This document shows positions 11,382-24,335 of a stretch of 64,000 nt of DNA, piece by piece. Position 1 is the stretch's first letter. Each line of letters opens with the position of its first letter. A program made the translations under genes and the position numbers. The DNA comes from Desmodesmus armatus. Its lineage: Eukaryota; Chlorophyta; Chlorophyceae; Sphaeropleales; Scenedesmaceae. The notes under the pieces are model-generated. The model was not told the DNA's origin, ran no database searches, and saw nothing but the letters and a program-made list of their open reading frames with translations. The stretch is from NCBI GenBank assembly GCA_007449985.2, contig VIIQ02000627.1:1-64000 (forward strand), given 5' to 3'.

Positions 11382-13260
11382 TGAGCTGGTAGGCTTGATG
11401 AATGACATGGTGTCATCGCAAGGTGAGTGCACTGGAGGTGTTGGGGGCCCCTCAATAGACTGTGAGCCCAACAGCAGTCTGCCTGCATTTGAGGCTTGCT
11501 GAATGTGCGCCAATGTGTACTGGCCTACCAGCATGGTTGCTGCTTGCATCCTGCACAGCAGCCTCGGCTCACTGAGGCGGTGCATTCAGGCCATACTGTG
11601 AAAGGAGCCCGAAAGAAGCTTGTCCCGATGTGCTGGTGGTCTTGTTTATGTACTATATACATGCTGTGCATGTGCTGCCCATGTGACACGTGTTGTCACA
11701 GTGCCAACTTGGCCACAGCAGTTGTGCCTGGTTGCTAAGTAAAAGGCCCCTTGCTCTGGACACGTAAGAGCGTTGCGACGACATGCGCATGCAGCTGTCC
11801 AATGCCAGCAGCATGACTTGGGAGCACATACCCACTTGAACCAACAATGCATGGCGTGTGTCTACAGGACAGCACGCTTTACAGGTTGTCATAGAACCCT
11901 ACTTACTACGTGCTATGAAGTCTGCTCACTTGCAGTTTGGTCCCAGGTGCTGCCGCTTGACCTACATAACTATCCTGCCCTGCCGTCTCTGCCATACTCC
12001 TTGTTTTGCACTGTGCAGGCAATTGTTGGCATTGAGGGGGTGCACATGCCACGTTGGCAGCAGCATCAGGGGCATGGCTGGTGGGAGCAGGCGATTGAGG
12101 GCCCGTATCGAGCAGGCAGTAGCAGTGTCCGTGTGCTGGTGCTGTGGGAGGTGCAGACAGCAGGTTGAAAGAGGTGTATCATGCACCATTGGAAGGTGTT
12201 GAAGTGGCTTGTGTGCTCAGCGGGGGTTGCTGGGATCGGTGGGATTGCATTGTGGGATCTTGAAGCAATTGGGTGTCCCCTGTTGCCTGGCCCAGGCCAT
12301 GATTGAAATGATGGCACTTGAAGGCATCTGAACATTTCAGTTGGAAAGGGGAGGCGAGGGAAGAGCAGGGGAGGGAGGCACCAGCGGTTTGATGAATCAG
12401 GCTGAGGCAGCGCAGTCTTGTCACAGCAAACGTTACGGAGTAGATTGCTCCAGCCATGTGGTCTGGTCAGTTTGGGTTGTGGCCGATATTGTGCTGCAAG
12501 TGGTGGCTGCAGCAACAGTGGCATGTGGGTCAGTGTGTCCCGGGTTTGGTTGATGCTGCGACAACGGTCTGCTTTGCAGAGAGTGCATGGGTGTCAGATT
12601 GTGCATTGTGCTGGTGTTGCGCCAGCGAATGCATTGGTGGTTGGTCATTTGGTCAGCAGCCGCATGCTTGATCATGGCAGTTGTGGGTTGAAGGCTACAT
12701 GCAGATGTCCAGGAGGCAATTAATTTGCCAATTGCCATGTGCGTCTGTGAACGCCCAGTCAGTCTTGGCGGGTGGCTGTCACAGTGATCATGATAGCAGC
12801 GACAGCCCCCATGCTTCCTGGTTTGTGCCTGAAGCAGGTTGTGCTCGGCAGCACTGGTGGGAGTTGCAGACCTTACCTTGTACATTTGTTGAGGACGTAT
12901 GCAGGGGCACATGCCATCCCTACCCGGTGAGACTTCTTGGACAACACAAGTCTGGGCAGTCTTGATGTTGGGGGAATTTGCGACGCTGGGTGTCCTGACC
13001 AGTATTCAGGCAGGAAGCATTTGCTGACATGTGTTGTCGGGAAAAGGTTGCAGGCAAGCATGCGCTCTGCATGACAGCTGACTCTCACAGTGCCGTCATG
13101 ACTCATAAGTTGATTGATGAACGTGCCAGCCTGGCAGACAGTATGCCCAGAATGGCTTTTGCAATACTGCAACAGTAGCGTTGTCAGCTTTAACAGTCAC
13201 AGCAAGCATCAGCACAAAGTCCCGAGACAAGCACCAGATCACCAGCAGTCCCGTTCTACG
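11382..13260. other. Intergenic array block between copies 5 and 6
   Basis: No gene is supported. The 5' half (to about 12,200) is homologous to 3,646-4,500. The remaining 1 kb is not obviously repeated elsewhere in the window. The last 50 bases carry the conserved GCACCAGATCACCAGCAG leader that precedes exon 1. Confidence 0.45.
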
Positions 13261-14737
13261 ATGGCCGCAAGGTGAGCGAGAAGGACGTGAAAGGCTTGAT
13301 GGTCACGCTTAAGATGTGAGCAATGTCCGGTAAAAGGTGCCACTTGTGGGACAACACCGACCCGAAAGTGGATCTGTGGCTGATGTTTGTGCTGCCCCTC
13401 CCTGCCTACGGCACAGGGCACTTCAAGCAGCAGCAGCAGAAGCTGAAATCTTATCTGAAGCATCATCACAGCTCCCGGACCTCCCAGGACCAGCTGTTGC
13501 CTGCATCCTGCAGCACGTGCCGCTGCGCCAGCGCCTCAACTGCTGTGCCTTGGTGTGCCGCTCGTGGGCAGCAGCTGCAGCAGCAGCACCAGCTGATGTC
13601 GACATATGGCTCCCGGACAGCGATCACTGCCAGCAGCTGCAGCATTGGCTGGCCAAGCATGGGGCTGTGGTGGTGAGGCTCATGGCCAGGTATCACCTTT
13701 GCACTGCAGGCCCACCGTACTGCGATGAGTGGCCCAGACTGCAGCTGCCACTCCAGCAATTTGCGCAGCTGCGTAGCCTTCTGCTAAACGGGGGGTGTAC
13801 AACTCCGCTGCCAGTTGGGGTCGCCACATGCAGCAGCACCAGGACAGTCCCTATGAGTGCGTCACTCACAGGGACCAGCAGCAGCAGCGCTGCAGGCAGC
13901 GTTGGCAGTGCTGCTGGTGCTGTGCTGCCGCAGCTGCAGGAGCTGACACTGTGGGAGTGCGAGCTGACTGTGCAGTTGATGTCACAGCTCCTGAGTGCAA
14001 CAGCTTTGACAAGCCTGCACTGGGACCGTACCCACGTGTCGCATGAGCTGTCTGCTCACAGCAGTGACACACAGACTCAGCGACTGACGCGGGAGCAGAT
14101 GTATGCAGCTCTGTGGGAGCGGCTGCAGCTGCTGCCCCATCTGTCAGAGCTGAAGCTGCATGAGCGCACGATGTCAGCGGCAGACATCCCCCCCCTCAGC
14201 AGCCTGCAGCGCCTGCAGCACTTAGACTTGAGTACAAGTGAGTACTTGGCGTATGCTGATTCAGGGTCCAAGGCACTGCTGGCAGCACTGCAGCACCTCA
14301 CCCAGCTGCAGTTCCTGAGGCTACACAACTTCCAGCTGGACAGGGTCAGCGCAGAGCCTCAGCAGCAGGGGGGCAGTTTCCAGTGCTTCGCAGCCCTTAC
14401 AGCATCCACGCAACTCACAGCTCTTCACCTCGAGGAGTACATCAACGGGCCTGTCCCCCAAGCAGCCCTCCAGCACATGTTCCCTCCAGGGCGTGTTCTG
14501 CCACACCTCAAGGTGCTGCGCCTTGATGGGAACCCAGGTTCGCCCTGTGTAGAGGCAGCACAGGTCGCCATGATAGCGTCCAGCTGCCCTGCACTGCAGG
14601 AGCTGGAGCTGCGGGATGTGACTCCTGACGGCTTTGACACCAGCTGCCTGGCGCAGTTGCCCTCTGGTGTGACATGGGTGGAGGGCCTCCGCTGGAACCG
14701 GCCTGTGCCCAGATCCGCTGCTGTAGCAGATCCCTAG
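13261..14737 (+). CDS. F-box/LRR protein, copy 6 (intact)
   Basis: Predicted substrate-recognition subunit of an SCF (Skp1-Cullin-F-box) ubiquitin ligase. This role is inferred from domain order. The model is exon 1 13261-13271 (ATGGCCGCAAG), donor GTGAGC, acceptor GGCACAG, exon 2 13417-14737, giving 443 residues starting MAARALQAAAAEAE. Residues ~22-62 are an F-box: LPDLPGPAVACILQHVP followed by CALVCRSW. From ~110 to 435 there are irregular leucine-rich repeats of the RNI type, with landmarks LQELTLWECELTVQLLSQLL, LSELKLHERTMSAADIPPL, LQHLTQLQFLRLHNF, LTALHLEE, LPHLKVLRLDG and CPALQELELRDVTPDGF. There is no transmembrane segment. The tiny first exon with the same phase is conserved in every copy with a visible 5' end, which supports the model over a GTG start inside the intron. 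The specific target is unknown. Confidence 0.8.
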
Positions 14738-16608
14738 GTGGGCAACAGGACATGCACTTAGGTGGGTAAACTGCTCCCTGACAATCATTGTATGACTGTT
14801 AGCACAGTGTTATGGGACTGGAAGCAAAGCTTTAGAGCAGGAGCTTTCTGCTCTCCACTGCATCTACCTGCCAACTACTAGTAGTACTTACGCATGGTGC
14901 GAGCATGAGTGCGGAGCGCCCAAATTGAGGTAGTACCTCAGCTAGTCAGCATGCAAGTTTGTGTGGCCGCCCTAGCAGGGCCCCTGTAGACTACTGTCTA
15001 TTGCTCCAACAATGTTTTTTGAGCATGAAGAAGCTGCAGAATGACTAATTGAATGTTGCTTGACTGAACTGTGCGGTTTGACTGAATTCTGCTGTTTGGC
15101 TTAGTTATGTGTGGTTTTTGACAACAGTGCCCAACAGGCTTGTCATCCCTGTCATGCAACACTATACCTGCCAATACTGCCCGTCCCAGAGCCACCAGCA
15201 AGATAATTGCTCACTTGGGTTCCAGCTGCTACTGAATGATATGAGTCACTGCCTCTGCCTTGCTTTCCCTGCCTTGCTGCTTATCTCTGCACAGGTGGTG
15301 CTGCATGCATTGGGTCACGGGCTGTGATTGGCAGCTGCAACGGGCATGGGTGGTGATTGTGCTGGGTTGCAAGGACCTGGGAGTTTGGGCGCTTCACCAG
15401 CAGTTGCCAAGGTAGGGACCCTTCCCTGCCAGTGCCTTAGGCTACAGGCAACAGCGCATTTCGATGCCGCGTTAGATCGGCATGCTAGTCATGCACATTT
15501 GTGCACTGGGTTGCGCTGTGTCTGTACCATGCGCTGACAATCCACCACTCTGGCCACAGGTGTCCCAAGAGCAAGCTTGTCACCGCCCCAGCTGGCTCCT
15601 TGGAGTATAGGTGCTCCACCAGCAGTTGCCAAGCGGCGGGCCAACAGCCAACAGTTACCACACAACGCAACACAGTTGCAGCTGGAAGCAACCTCAATAA
15701 GATGGGTTTGTATCACCTCTGCAGCTGCAGCACGCCACCCTATGGCAGCAGGGGCGGCACGAGGGCCAGCACAGCAGCACATGCGGTTTCTGGGGGCTGA
15801 TGTGTATTGTTTCACGCTGTTTTGGCGCAGACCAGTACCGGGGGGGAAATTGAGTGTGTAAAGAGTGTGTGTTGGGTCATTTGCAAGGTTATGTAATGCG
15901 GTCCTGCTGTGATGCTGGGCTGTGTGTGCTGTGCTGTCTTGGCGGAGTACTCGGCGTGCCCTAATGCTGTGTTGCTGTGTTCAGCACCAGTCACAGAACA
16001 GTGGTTGGCGTGCTGCTGTGGACAGAGTTCAAAATTTCGGCTTGCGGGGACTCTCTGCTTATCTCTGCCTGCATGATCAGCTGGTGTGCTGTAGACGGCA
16101 TCTTGGGTAGGGGCGCTGTGGCTGTTGGCTTGCAGTGCCTACCCGTGCTCAGGTACTGGCGGTGGTGGGGGTGCCGGCAGGCTTGCTGCCAGGTGGTTTC
16201 TGTCGAAGTGTGGATGACTGGCTGTCGTACAAGTACAGGTGGACAGGCGCTGAAGGGAGTGTCCGGTGTGACCTTGTGGCTTGCAATGCAATGCATGGGC
16301 AAGCCAGGTGTGGCGTTGTGTTGTGTGATGAGGTTTGCCTGCAAGCATGGTGGCCTTATCTTTCGCTGAGTATGCCTCGAGTGCTTGGCTAGTCAGCAGT
16401 ACTGCTGCAACTTCCAGCTGTCTGAGTCCCTGAGTCCTGAAAATGCCAGCCTGGCAAGCCACACGCCACAACAACGAAGAGGACACTGCAGTGCAGCGCA
16501 CCCACCATTCATCATCGCCGAACTCAATATACGGCAGTGCACATCAAGGCCACATCGTTTTAGGTCAGGTTGTATGTTGAGATCAAGATCCTCCACCTCC
16601 GCTCGGCA
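14738..16608. other. Intergenic array block between copies 6 and 7
   Basis: No gene is supported. The start (donor-like CACTTAG/GTGGGTAA, then AAGCAAAGCTTTAGAGCA) matches 18,080-18,200. The end, from about 16,003, matches 6,740-7,334. The middle (15,380-16,000) looks unique in the window and has no convincing coding frame. Confidence 0.45.
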
Positions 16609-18045
16609 ATGGCTGCAAGGTCAGCGATTATGCTGTTAAAGGCCTGATAACAACACGGAACGTGTAGCTAGTTTCAGGCGTGCTGGGGATGTGCCACGTG
16701 CTGGTGGCCAGCGACAGAAATGACCCTTGCTGCTGCTCATCTTGTTGCCCCGCCCTGCCTGCGCCACAGGGCACATACATCAGCCGCTTCAGTAGCAGCA
16801 GCACCTTCAAAAGTACCAGCACAACTCCCAGGGCTCCCAGAAGCAGCAGTGGCCTGCATCCTGCAGCATGTGCCACTGCGCCAGCGCTTCAGCTGCTGCG
16901 CGCTGGTGTCCCGTACATGGGCTGCAGCAGCAGCAGCGGTACCAGCTGATGTCGACATACAGCTTCACAACAGCGAGCACTGCCAGCAGCTGCAGCATTG
17001 GCTGGCCAAGCATGGGGCTGTGGTGGTGGGGCTCAGGGCCCTGGGCTTGTCGTATTGCAGAGACTGGCCCACACTGCAGCTGCCAGTCCAGCAACTCACA
17101 CGGCTGCGTACTCTGGAGCTGAACTGGTGCCTCGTATTCGAGCTGCCAGCTGGGGTCACCACACGCAGCAGTACCAGCGGGGTGAGGGGTGCCTCACTCA
17201 CAGGGACCAGCAGCAGTAGCAGCAACACTGCAGGCAACGTTGACCGCGCTGTGCTGCCGCAGCTGGAGGAGCTCACACTGTGGGGGTGCGAGCTGACTGT
17301 GCAGTTGTTGTCACAGCTCCTGAGCGCAACAGCTTTGAGAAGCCTGTACTGGGTACAGGCCAAGGTGTCGCATGAGCTATTACCTGACAGCAGTGACACA
17401 TGGACTCGACAACTGAAGCAGGAGCGAACGTATGCAGTCCTGTGGGAGCGGCTGCAGCTGCTGCCCCAGCTCTCTGAGCTGAGCCTGCATGTGGGCAGCT
17501 TGACGGCAGCAGACATCGCGCCCCTCAGCAACCTGCAGCACCTGCAGCTCTTACACCTGCATCTGAGTGAAGGCTGGTTGTCACGTGATGATTCAGGGCC
17601 CAGCAAGCTGCTAGCAGCGCTGCAGCACCTCACCCAGCTGCGGCACCTGAGCCTACACCGCATGGGGTTGCACAGGGTCAGCGAACAGCCTCAGCAGCCG
17701 GGGCCTAGCTACCAGTGTTTCTCAGCCCTCACAGCATCCACCCAGCTCACAGCTCTTCACCTTGATGGGGGGGTCTTTGCGCCTGTCCCCCAAGCAGCCT
17801 TCCAGCACATGTTCCCACCGGGGCGCATCCTACCAGACCTCAAGGTGCTGCACCTTGTAGGAGACCGATACTCTTGCTGTGTGGGTGCAGCACAGGTTGC
17901 CATGATAGCGGCCAGCTGTCCTGCACTGCAGGAGGTGACGCTTGCGCATGTCACTCCTGACGGCTTTGACGTCAGCTGCCTGGCGCAGCTGCCGTCTGCT
18001 GTGACCCGGGTGAAGGGCCTTTGCTGGACCCGGCCTGTGCCCTGA
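16609..18045 (+). CDS. F-box/LRR protein, copy 7 (intact)
   Basis: Exon 1 is 16609-16619 (ATG GCT GCA AG), donor GTCAGC, exon 2 16770-18045, giving 428 residues beginning MAARAHTSAASVAAAP. The F-box is QLPGLPEAAVACILQHVP with CALVSRTW, where RT replaces the RS of the other copies. The LRR region is uninterrupted and ends LCWTRPVP. It is the closest paralogue of copy 4 and lies about 9.27 kb from it at the matching position, as part of a larger segmental duplication. An upstream in-frame ATG at 16720 would retain the intron and add a Leu/Pro-rich leader; I consider the spliced form more likely because the 11-nt exon and its donor are conserved family-wide. Confidence 0.8.
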
Positions 18046-19593
18046 TATGTTGCTGTACCAGATCCCTTGGTGGGCAACAGGACACGTACTTAGGTGGGTG
18101 AACTGCTCCGGATAATCATTGTATGACTGTTAGTCTGTTTGCACAGTGTTTTGGGGTGCACAGTGTTTTGGGACTGGAAGCAAAGCTTTAGAGCAAGAGC
18201 TTTCTGCTCTCCACTGCATCTGTCAGCAACTACTAGTAGTACTTACGCATGGTGCGGGCATGAGTGTGGAGCACCCATTTTGAGGTAGTACCTCAGATAG
18301 TCATGCAAGCTTGCGTGGCCACCCTAGCAGGGCTACTGTCTATTGCCAATATGCTTGCGGGATGAAAATGCTGCGGTTTGACTGAATCTTCTTAGGCTGA
18401 AGTGTGCGGTTTGACTGAACTTGTGTGTGATTTATGACAGCAGTGCCAAGAGGCTTGCCGCCCCTGTCATGCAACACCATACCTGCCAACACCGCCCGCC
18501 AGAGCCACCAACAAGATGTTTGATCAGTTGGGTGACAGCTGATGCTGATTGTTTTGGTCACTGCCCCTGCCTTGCTTTCCCTGCTTTGCTGGTGATCCCT
18601 GCACAGGTGGTGTTGCAGTCATTGGCTGAGGGGCTATGAGTGGCAGGTGCAGCAGGTATGGGTGGTGTTTTGTCTGGTTGCAAGGCTGGTTGGTGTGCTG
18701 CACAGGACAGAGCTTGGACTTTAGGGTGTTATGACAGCGTGACTCTCTGTGCCCGGTGCATACTTTGGCACAAGTGGTACGATTGACGTGTACAGCTGTA
18801 CATGCAGGTAAGTGGCTGCGTGATTGCAGTTGTGTTGGTGGGTGTGACATGCTTGAATTGAGGTTTGTTGTCTTGAACACTGATTTGCGCGGGTTGAAGA
18901 GCATACACCGTTTGGTGACTGAGGTGGTATGTGGCTGTCAGGTTGTCATTCGGGTGGACAGGCACTGCCGGGAGTGTCTGCTGGTGTTGGGTGCTACCTC
19001 TAACAACCTCACTCCTGCAATAGGCAGGGCAAATGTGGCAATGTTCCCGGCAAAGGATCTGAGGATTCAGCAAGCATTTTGGAGTTACTACGTTGCACTG
19101 TGTCAGCCAGGCTGAGTCAGCCTTTGATAGGCAAGCTGTCATACTCAAGCAAGAATTCCTATGGTTGAACTGTGACGCGCCAGCCTCGCAGGTAGCAGGC
19201 CCGAAAATTGCTTATAAATGATGTCCGCCCACCCTTGATGCGGCTCGCAGTGGTGAAGGGGTTTCGGTGGTTTACCCTTCACGCGTAGATTTACCAAGCT
19301 TCGGCTTCGGCAGTTTACCAGGTCTGGAGAGTACCACTATGTGGTGAAAGTATCCAGTAATGAGGGAATGACAGCACAGTGGCAGCATATGCAGCGGCAG
19401 TTCCATCTCCCCTTCCTCCCCCTTAAATTCCACGCCCACCATCATCGTCATCAGGCGTGAAAACACAGCAGCGCAAACCAACACTTACTACTTATTTTCG
19501 TTGACAGACACGGCAGCTTCAGCCTCTGCGATCTTATTACAGCGCAAACCAACACACCGGATCACCAGCGATCAACAGCACTCCCGTTCCGCA
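18046..19593. other. Intergenic array block between copies 7 and 8, with two insertions
   Basis: No gene. The block is homologous to 8,771-10,018 but carries two extra segments. The first is about 200 bp at ~19,225-19,428, between sequences that abut directly near 9,920. The second is 71 bp at 19,485-19,555, bounded by a 16-bp direct repeat, CAGCGCAAACCAACAC (19,469-19,484 and 19,540-19,555). Confidence 0.6.
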
Positions 19594-21014
19594 ATGGCCG
19601 CAAGGTGCGCGAGGAAGGACTACAAGTAGTTTGGTACATTGTGACAATTCCATGCATGCAGGAGGTGCGCCACATGTGGCACAGTTGCGACAGAAAGTGG
19701 CCCTTGGACTGGCCACTGCTGCTTCTGCTGCCTCCCCCCTGCTTACGCTTTAGAGCCCTTCCGTCAGCAGGAGAACCATCCTCAGCATCACAAGATGTAC
19801 AAGAACTGCTCCCGGACCTTCCAGGGCCAGCTATTGCCTGCATCCTGCAGCATGTGCCGCTGCGCCAGCGCCTCAACTGCTGCGCCTTGGTGTGCCGTTC
19901 GTGGGCAGCAGCTGCAGCAGCGGCACCAGCTGATGTATATATTACTCTAGGCAGCCCTGAACGTTGCGAGCAGCTGCAGGACTGGTTAGACAAGCATGGG
20001 GGTGTGGTGGTGGGGCTCAGCGCTGGTGGTGTGCGAGCTGGGCCCATGCGGCAACAGTTGCAGCTGCCTGTCTCCAAGTTCACGCAGCTGCACAGGCTGA
20101 ATCTCAACAGGTTGAAAGTCAGCAGCAGCAGCAGCAGCATCACCAGCAGCAGCAGCAGCAGCACCAGCAGCAGCAGTGCTGCTGTCACTCTGCCGAGGCT
20201 GCAAGAGCTGACGCTGCTCGAGTGCAACATGACTGTGCAGTTGCTGTCACAGCTCCTGAGCGCAACCACACTGTCAAGGTTGCGCTGGCAGTATGAGGTA
20301 CTTGAGGAGCCAATGCTGTATAGCAGCTACAACTGGACAAAGCAGTTGACACAGAAGCAGGCATATTCAGCATTGTGGCAGCGGCTGCAGTTGCTGCCCA
20401 AGCTTGCAGATTTGATGTTGAATGTGAGAAACATGACGGCAGCAGACATCGCGCCCCTCAGCAACCTGCAGCATCTGCAATGCTTGGAATTACGCCTGAA
20501 CAGTTCCTGGTCAGCTGAAAACAATGATGGCAATTTTGATGCAGGCGGTCCCAGGCAGCTGCTGGCCGCACTGCAGCACCTCACCCAGCTGCAGCACCTG
20601 CAGTTGGAAGACTGTGAGCTGATTTGGGCCGGCTCGGAGCCTGAGCAGGAGCAGGACATCTCTGACGCCAGCTACCAGTGTTTCTCAGCCCTCACAGCAT
20701 CCACGCAGCTCACAGCTCTTCACCTTGACGAATTGGACATGCTGCCTGTCCCCCAAGCAGCGTTCCAGCACATGTTCCCCCCAGGTCGTGTGCTGCCAGT
20801 CCTCAAGGTGCTGCACCTTGTAGGAAAGCCACAATTCCCTGCACGCTGTGTGGAGGCAGCACAGGCCACCATGATGGCTGCCAGCTGTCCTGCACTGCAG
20901 CAGCTGGAGCTGGCGGGTGTAACCCCTTGGCGCTTTGATGACAGCTGCCTGGCGCAGCTGTCCCCTGCTGTGACATGCGTGGAGGGCCTTTGCTGGACCC
21001 GGCCTGTGCCCTGA
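19594..21014 (+). CDS. F-box/LRR protein, copy 8 (intact)
   Basis: Exon 1 is 19594-19604 (ATGGCCGCAAG), donor GTGCGC, exon 2 19754-21014 after TTTAG, giving 423 residues that start MAARALPSAGEPSSASQDV. The F-box is LLPDLPGPAIACILQHVPLR with CALVCRSW. After the first LRR there is a serine run (SSSSSSITSSSSSSTSSSS, near 20,118-20,180) encoded by AGC triplets, replacing the shorter linkers of other copies. The LRRs are open to LCWTRPVP-TGA. The N-terminal third is nearly identical to copy 5, while the rest is closer to the - strand copies, suggesting exchange between paralogues. Confidence 0.8.
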
Positions 21015-22729
21015 TCTGCTGCTGTACCAGACCCTCATGGGCAAGAGGACGCGCACGTAGGTGGGTGTACTGCTCCCGTATGACTGTTAGTCTGTCTGCA
21101 CAGTGTTATGATATGGGACTGGCAGCAGCCCTTCAGAGCAACAGCTTTCTTCTCTTCACTGCATCCACCAGCCAACTGATCACGCGGGTGTTCGACAGCT
21201 CTGACGACTTGGAGTGCTCTGCTGATTGGGAGGAGGCTGCCGGTCGGCTTGGCTCTGAGGCAGTGGGCTGACTGCCCCAGGCTGCGGTAGCGCTGTGTTG
21301 AGTTTGGGTTGCCGGCGTGCCGTGGTAGCAGTGACTTGGGCAATGCAGAAAGACCTGTGGGGCATGCGCTGGTGCTAAGTGCGTGGTGCTGTATGCAGTG
21401 GTTGTGATGGGCGGGGTCAGGGTGTTTGTGGGCGGTAGCCCTACAGCTGGTGGTGGCGACCACTGGGACGATAGGAGGGGTTTGCTGTGCTGGGGGGGGG
21501 GGGGGGGGGTGCGCCGTATGTTTTTGGGTTGCAGCTGGCTGTGACATGCCTTTGTATTTGGGATGCCTTGGTCTCTTGTCTGTTGTGTTGTGCGGGAGGG
21601 CTGGATGTTGGACACCTTTGCGGGTCTCTTTCTCGATTTGGTCTCTTTGTCGATTTGGTCTTATGCTTGCTTTGAAACCCCTTTATTGGGGCGGCTGGCT
21701 CCTGCCAGTCGGGTGTGTGCAGCCTCGTGCTGTAGCACGCCAAGGAGGTGTGTGGGTTCAAGTCCCATGCTTTTTTTTGGTCCAGGAGTTGGGCACCTCC
21801 TGGTATAGGGTGTGCGGCGTCCCTCATCGGTGAGGCTTTGCCTCCGGCCCCCGGCAGTCAAGTTTACTCGGCTGAGTTGTGTGTGGCCAGCCGGTGGGGG
21901 GTGCGCCCCCCCTGGAACCTTCAAAAAAAAAACTGATCACGCATTGTCCCGGCGTAAGTTTGCAGCGCCCAAATGGAGGTAGGCCTCAACTGTTTGACAT
22001 GCAAGCTTGGCGTGGCAGCCCTAGCAGGGCTACTGCCAAGAATGCTTGTGGGCATGAAGAAGCTGCGGTGGGTGTGGTGCGCCAACAGGCTTGCAACCCC
22101 TGTCATGAAACACTGGCAGCGCCAGAGCCACCAACATGTGTTCAAGAGGGTTGATCACTTGAGTTCCAGCTGCTATTGATTGATATTGGTCAGTGCCCCT
22201 GTCTTGTTTTTCCTGCCTTGCTGCTCTGCACAGGTGGTGCTGCATGCTTGGGGTCACGGGCTATGAATGGCTGCTGCAGCGGGGTATGAGTGGTGTTATT
22301 GTGGGTTGCAAGGCTCGTTGCTGTACTTCTTTGGGAAGTGTTCGAACTTTCGGTTGCTATCATAGCGCAACACTCTACCTGGTCCATTCTTTGGTGAGTA
22401 CAAGTACCGTGTACTGGTGCTTGGCTGGAGTATTGCAGTTGCAGTTGTTGCAGTTGTGTTGCTGGGTGTGACATGGATGGCATTGTGCCTTGGTTGGTCT
22501 GGCCTGCTGCCTGTTCCTTTGGGACTACGTCAATCACTTGCAACCCACCTACAGCACTATTGTAATTTTGCTTTGCCGTTCTCCGGCTGCCAGGCTGTTG
22601 CTTATAGTCAAACATGCCCGTTGACAAGCAAAATAGAGGCTTTGAGAGCCAAGCATGGGCGATGCTACGCTCCAGCTGTCTTAGTCTTCTGCGAGAAGTA
22701 ATTGAACGAGCACCAAGTGCGAACGGTGC
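21015..22729. other. 3' flank of the F-box/LRR array; low-complexity region
   Basis: No gene is supported. The region contains an 18-G homopolymer (21,492-21,509), T8 and A9 runs (near 21,772 and 21,924), and from ~22,000 to 22,300 another copy of the array's 3' block (CCCTAGCAGGGCTACTG, then CTGCACAGGTGGTGCTGCA). That block has no F-box/LRR copy after it, so the array ends here. A GGGTTCAAGTCCC near 21,755 resembles a tRNA T-arm but has no matching acceptor stem. Confidence 0.5.
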
Positions 22730-23863
22730 ATGATGCGGTCACATCTGATCAGCACTGTGCAGACTTTGGCTGTGCAATCGTCCCACCAGCTTCTGTCTTG
22801 TCTAGTAGCATTGAACAACTCACCGTGGCCCTCTCAGCTTCGGCAGCATCGCCTTCAGTGCAGCAGCTTCAGAGCTGCCCACACAGCTTCTGCTGCTGCA
22901 ACTGGCCAGCAGCAAAATAACTCAGAGGTGTCAGCAGAAGTTGACTCTAGAACAACACAAGGAACAGACGGAACGGAACAGACTGTGCCACAAACGCAAC
23001 ATGCAGGAGGGCGCAGCAGCACCCTCACAGAAGAGCAGCTTGCCACACTGTTTGACGATGACCTGCAGCAACGACTAAGTGTGGCAGCTCAACGGGCAAC
23101 ACAGCAGAGCAGCAGCAGCAGCACCGCAGCACCTGATGCTCAAGCTACCTCAACTTTCGAGAAATTGCAGCATCAGGAGCTTCCTGCAACTCCAGCCAGC
23201 ATACCTGCAGTTGCCCACAGCAGCACTACCAGCTGGGACCCGCAGCAAGCAGTCAGGAGTGCTTGGCAGCAGCCTGCTGCTGCTGCTGTGGCTGCTCTGC
23301 CTGGTGTCTGGAACCCACTGGTGTCTGCTGACCCTTGGGCACCACTGCCCTCACCGGCAGCTGCTAGGTGGGTGGCGCTCAGATGGCTGTGGGGCGGAGT
23401 TGAGTGGTTGTGGGCTGGGGGCACCAGTAGAATATGCACAGGGTTGGGGCATTGATCGAAGGGGCGAGGAGGCGGGAATAGGTTGTTGATGGTGATGAAG
23501 GTTGTGTGCAACTGCAGCTGCAGAACTTGCTTCCTTGGATTGCAGTTGCTTGCTGCTGTTGATGGAGGTGCTTCTGGTCGCTGTTCACAGCCGCATTGCA
23601 TTCATGCCATGCTTGTCTGTAGTCAGATGCAAACCGCTGTGACTTGTGTACTCTGATAGGTGTTGCTGCTGCACTGCTGTACTGTGTTGCAACTTTCAGG
23701 CGTCAGCTGCCCCAGCAGCTGCAGAAGCTGTTGATACAGGCTGGGGTGTCACAAGAGCTGGCAGCAGCAGCACTGCAGGCTGCAGGCAGCATGGACACCA
23801 CAGCCGCCACTGCTGCTGACACCACCACCCAAGCCAGCAGCAACAGCAGCAGCAGCACTGATG

Positions 23864-23910
<47 letters not shown>

Positions 23911-24293
23911 TGGGCCAATTCTCACAACAAGCGGCTCTTTGGCAGCCCTGGCAAGCAGCCTGCACAGGAGCAGCTGCTGCAGCAACAGCAAAGCAAGCAG
24001 CGGCAGGAGCAGCGCCAGGAGCAACCGCCACAGCAACACCAGGAGCAGCAGCAGCAGCAGCAGGGTTTTGTGTGGTCTGTGCTGAGCAGGGTTCAGACCA
24101 AGCACCTTGTTCAGCTGCTGGATGAGTGCCAGGCACCCAGCTATGGAGACAAGCAGGTGCTGCTCAGGCGCCTGGTCATGCTGCTGCAGCAGCAGCAACA
24201 GCAGCAGCAGCAGCATTTTGTGCCAGATCCTGTGCAGGAGCATCAACATGACATGGGCACAACACCGCAGCAGCAGGTCGCCAGTTTGACACC

Positions 24294-24335
<42 letters not shown>

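Larger units (their letters stand above)
16003..19740 (+). repeat. Segmental duplication unit B (copies 7-8), partner of 6,740-10,150
   Basis: This is the second member of the pair. It keeps intact reading frames in both genes, whereas unit A has a one-base deletion in copy 4 and a frameshift in copy 5. Confidence 0.65.

Noticed and set aside
13337..13416. GTG-initiated N-terminal extension of copy 6
   Set aside because: The segment is the predicted intron's C/T-rich 3' end and is not conserved as protein among copies, unlike the 11-nt first exon.
21710..21775. tRNA-like segment with GGGTTCAAGTCCC
   Set aside because: Only a T-arm-like stem is present; the sequence after it is a T run and there is no complementary 5' acceptor stem or clear anticodon arm.
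23696..24249. Long - strand frames rich in Leu, Cys or Ala opposite RsfS exon 2
   Set aside because: They are reverse reading of CAG runs (CTG, TGC, GCT) with no domain.
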